This document shows, in pieces, positions 62,513 to 64,000 of a DNA stretch of 64,000 nucleotides (positions are counted from its first letter, which is position 1; the number at the start of each line of letters is the position of its first letter). The stretch comes from Marivivens donghaensis. GTDB lineage: Bacteria > Pseudomonadota > Alphaproteobacteria > Rhodobacterales > Rhodobacteraceae. Where the stretch lies: NCBI RefSeq assembly GCF_011806565.1, contig NZ_JAATOP010000004.1, positions 244,054 to 308,053 of the forward strand, written 5' to 3'. Made by a program: the position numbers and the translations under genes. A model generated the notes under the pieces. The model was not told where the DNA came from and ran no database searches. It worked only from the letters and a program-made list of their open reading frames with translations.

Positions 62513-63154
62513 TTAAGGTTTCCACGATAGGAAATTGGCGATGAGCCGCAGTCCCGTGGCTTGGCTTTTCTCCGGGTGGAACTGGGTGCCGATGACGTTG
62601 TCACGGCCGACAATGGCAGTGATATCACCGGCATAGTCGACGTGCGCGATGCGCTCGGCAGGGTTTTTAACCCGCATATGATAGCTGTGCACGAAATAGG
62701 CATGATCGCCCGTAGCGATGCCGTCGAGCACAGGGTGTGGGTTGTCGATGACGAGGTCGTTCCAACCCATGTGGGGTACCTTGAGCGACTCGTCCGAGGG
62801 GGCGATCTTCACGATGTCGCCGCCGATCCAGTCGAAACCGGCGGTCTCTTCGTATTCGTGGCCCGTGGTCGCGAGCATCTGCATCCCGACGCAAATGCCG
62901 AGGAACGGCTTGCCGCCCTTGGTCACGGCTTCGTCGATAGCCTCTGCCAGACCGCCCATATCGCTGAGCGCCTTGCGGCACGCCGGAAACGCGCCATCGC
63001 CCGGCAGGACGATACGGTCGGCCTTGGCGACAACATCAGGCTCGGAGGTGACCACGACAGTGCCGTGGCCAGCCTCGTTTGCCATGCGCTCGAATGCTTT
63101 CTGGGCCGAGTGCAGGTTGCCGCTGTCGTAGTCTACAAGCGCGATGAGGCTCAT
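62513..63154 (-). CDS. hisH: Imidazole glycerol phosphate synthase, glutaminase subunit
   Basis: A 213-residue class I amidotransferase. Catalytic Cys in [11 protein letters not shown], His/Glu in [20 protein letters not shown], with [15 protein letters not shown] and [10 protein letters not shown] as HisH-specific blocks. The start at 63154 overlaps the hisB stop as ATGA. The frame stays open far upstream through hisB in another phase; that part is not coding. Confidence 0.96.
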   Translation of the reverse strand: MSLIALVDYDSGNLHSAQKAFERMANEAGHGTVVVTSEPDVVAKADRIVLPGDGAFPACRKALSDMGGLAEAIDEAVTKGGKPFLGICVGMQMLATTGHEYEETAGFDWIGGDIVKIAPSDESLKVPHMGWNDLVIDNPHPVLDGIATGDHAYFVHSYHMRVKNPAERIAHVDYAGDITAIVGRDNVIGTQFHPEKSQATGLRLIANFLSWKP

Positions 63155-63738
63155 AGCGCACCCTTGGTCGAGGGCAGGGCGGCCGACATTCGCGGATCGG
63201 TCTCGACGGCCATACGCAGCGCTTTGGCGAGCGCTTTGAACGCGGCTTCGGCAATGTGGTGGCTGTTCACGCCGTGCACGAGGTCGACGTGCAGGGTGAT
63301 GCCGCCGTGCAGGCTGATAGCCTGAAAGAACTCGCGCACCAGTTCGGTGTCGAAAGTGCCGATTTGCGACGCGGTGAAGGGGCAGTTCCAGACAAGATAG
63401 GAGCGGCCCGACAAATCGAGGGCGCAGCGCACCTGCGTGTCGTCCATCGCCAGCGCGAAGTGGCCGTAGCGGTTGATGCCCTTCTTGTCGCCGAGCGCTT
63501 TGACCAGTGCCTGACCGATAGCGATGCCGGTGTCTTCGACGGTGTGATGGTCGTCGATGTGGTAGTCGCCCTTGGCGCGGATGGTCATGTCGATCAGCGA
63601 GTGACGCGACAACTGGTCCAGCATGTGGTCGAAGAAACCAACGCCGGTCTGGTTGTCGTAAGTGCCCGTGCCGTCGAGGTTGATTTCGACCTCGATAGAC
63701 GTTTCGGACGTGGAACGCGTGATCTTTGCGGTGCGCAT
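63151..63738 (-). CDS. hisB: Imidazoleglycerol-phosphate dehydratase
   Basis: A 195-residue monofunctional IGPD. The manganese sites are in [17 protein letters not shown] and [20 protein letters not shown], then [20 protein letters not shown]. The N-terminus [20 protein letters not shown] is standard. First gene of the his block on this strand. Confidence 0.97.
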   Translation of the reverse strand: MRTAKITRSTSETSIEVEINLDGTGTYDNQTGVGFFDHMLDQLSRHSLIDMTIRAKGDYHIDDHHTVEDTGIAIGQALVKALGDKKGINRYGHFALAMDDTQVRCALDLSGRSYLVWNCPFTASQIGTFDTELVREFFQAISLHGGITLHVDLVHGVNSHHIAEAAFKALAKALRMAVETDPRMSAALPSTKGAL

Positions 63739-63802
63739 GGGGCCTCCGGATAATGCTCAGCGGCTTATAGAACGGGGCAGGGGCAAGGCCAAGCTTTTCT
63801 AG

Positions 63803-63868
63803 GGAGCTGGGGCGCTGCCCCTCTTGGCCTGCGGCCAATTCACCCCGGGATATTTGCAGCACAAAGGT
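63803..63868 (+). repeat. Dispersed double-hairpin intergenic element, copy E (subfamily II)
   Basis: TGGGGC-GCT-GCCCC, then TTGGCC-TGC-GGCCAA, then TTCACCCCGGGATATTTGCA and CACAAAGG. Tail shared with copy C; the second stem is extended by a paired T-A. It lies between tRNA-Gly and hisB. Confidence 0.82.
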
Positions 63869-63891
63869 GAGGGAGCACGGGGCCGGAAAAC

Positions 63892-63914
63892 AAAAACGGC
63901 GCCCGAAGGCGCCG
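63892..63914 (-). terminator. Terminator of tRNA-Gly
   Basis: On the minus strand CGGCGCC-TTCG-GGCGCCG (7 bp stem, stable tetraloop) is followed by TTTTTG, 10 bases after the tRNA 3' end. Confidence 0.85.
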
Positions 63915-63923
63915 CGTTTTGAT

Positions 63924-63998
63924 TGGAGCGGGCGAGGCGATTCGAACGCCCGACCCTAACCTTGGCAAGGTTATGCTCTACCCCTGAGCTACGCCCGC
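63924..63998 (-). tRNA. tRNA-Gly (anticodon GCC)
   Basis: Acceptor GCGGGCG / CGCCCGC with encoded CCA; D arm GCTC-AGGGGTA-GAGC; anticodon arm AACCT-TGCCA-AGGTT giving GCC; T arm GGGCG-TTCGAAT-CGCCT with one mismatch-tolerant pair. 75 nucleotides. Confidence 0.95.
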
Positions 63999-64000
63999 AC

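Noticed and set aside
63155..63862. Upstream extension of the hisH frame
   Set aside because: It runs through hisB in another phase and is Arg/His-rich; hisH starts at 63154 by ATGA overlap.

Overview
The window reads as ordinary chromosome of a GC-rich alphaproteobacterium of the order Rhodobacterales, most likely the Roseobacter group. Pointers are the PHB set (phaZ, phaC, phaP, phaR) with PhaR-type CTGC-N3-GCAG operators, the hflK-hflC-DUF2065-degP order, the hisB-H-A-F-E cluster with small interlopers, adrenodoxin-type ferredoxin, DUF2842, DUF4386 and TerB genes, and a dispersed GC-rich intergenic element typical of this order. I see no prophage, insertion sequence, CRISPR array, rRNA operon or plasmid gene.

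Layout: 0-2 kb, a DctB/DctD-type two-component pair. 2-4.5 kb, a LysR regulator, a DUF4386 membrane protein and an NAD(P)-binding protein. 4.6-9.1 kb, PHB mobilisation, synthesis, granule coating and regulation. 9.1-11.3 kb, a LysR gene facing a DegT-type aminotransferase. 11.3-19.8 kb, a minus-strand amine or amino-acid utilisation block: ABC transporter, two glutamine-synthetase-like ligases, a class I amidotransferase, a FAD oxidoreductase and an undescribed 74-residue protein translationally coupled between two enzymes. 19.9-25.9 kb, terB, rlmJ, pyrG, secG, a GNAT gene, purA and DUF2842.

25.9-36.1 kb is a minus-strand chemosensory operon: double-signalling-domain MCP, triple-CheW protein, CheB, HEAT protein, CheR, CheY, CheA, STAS protein and a CheY/MCP remnant. 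It is the most unusual part of the window. The MCP has two in-frame amber codons, cheB has a frameshift in its receiver domain, and the last gene carries frameshifts, two in-frame stops and a truncated receiver fused to an MCP-like tail. The other six genes are open, so either the system is decaying or the consensus has local errors.

36.4-47.4 kb holds a long acidic protein of unknown function, thiN, sdaA with a GST gene, rpiA, gor and the hflKC/degP block. 47.6-58 kb holds small and envelope genes, ferredoxin, cobS/cobT, a KefB/C-type antiporter, a 714-residue protein that looks GspL-like at one end and PilP/GspC-like at the other, a SIMPL protein, a putative glycosyltransferase and tRNA-Tyr. 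58-64 kb holds rlmB, a CoA-binding protein, the his cluster and tRNA-Gly. Five copies of the dispersed double-hairpin element lie between genes, and several convergent gene pairs overlap at their stop codons.
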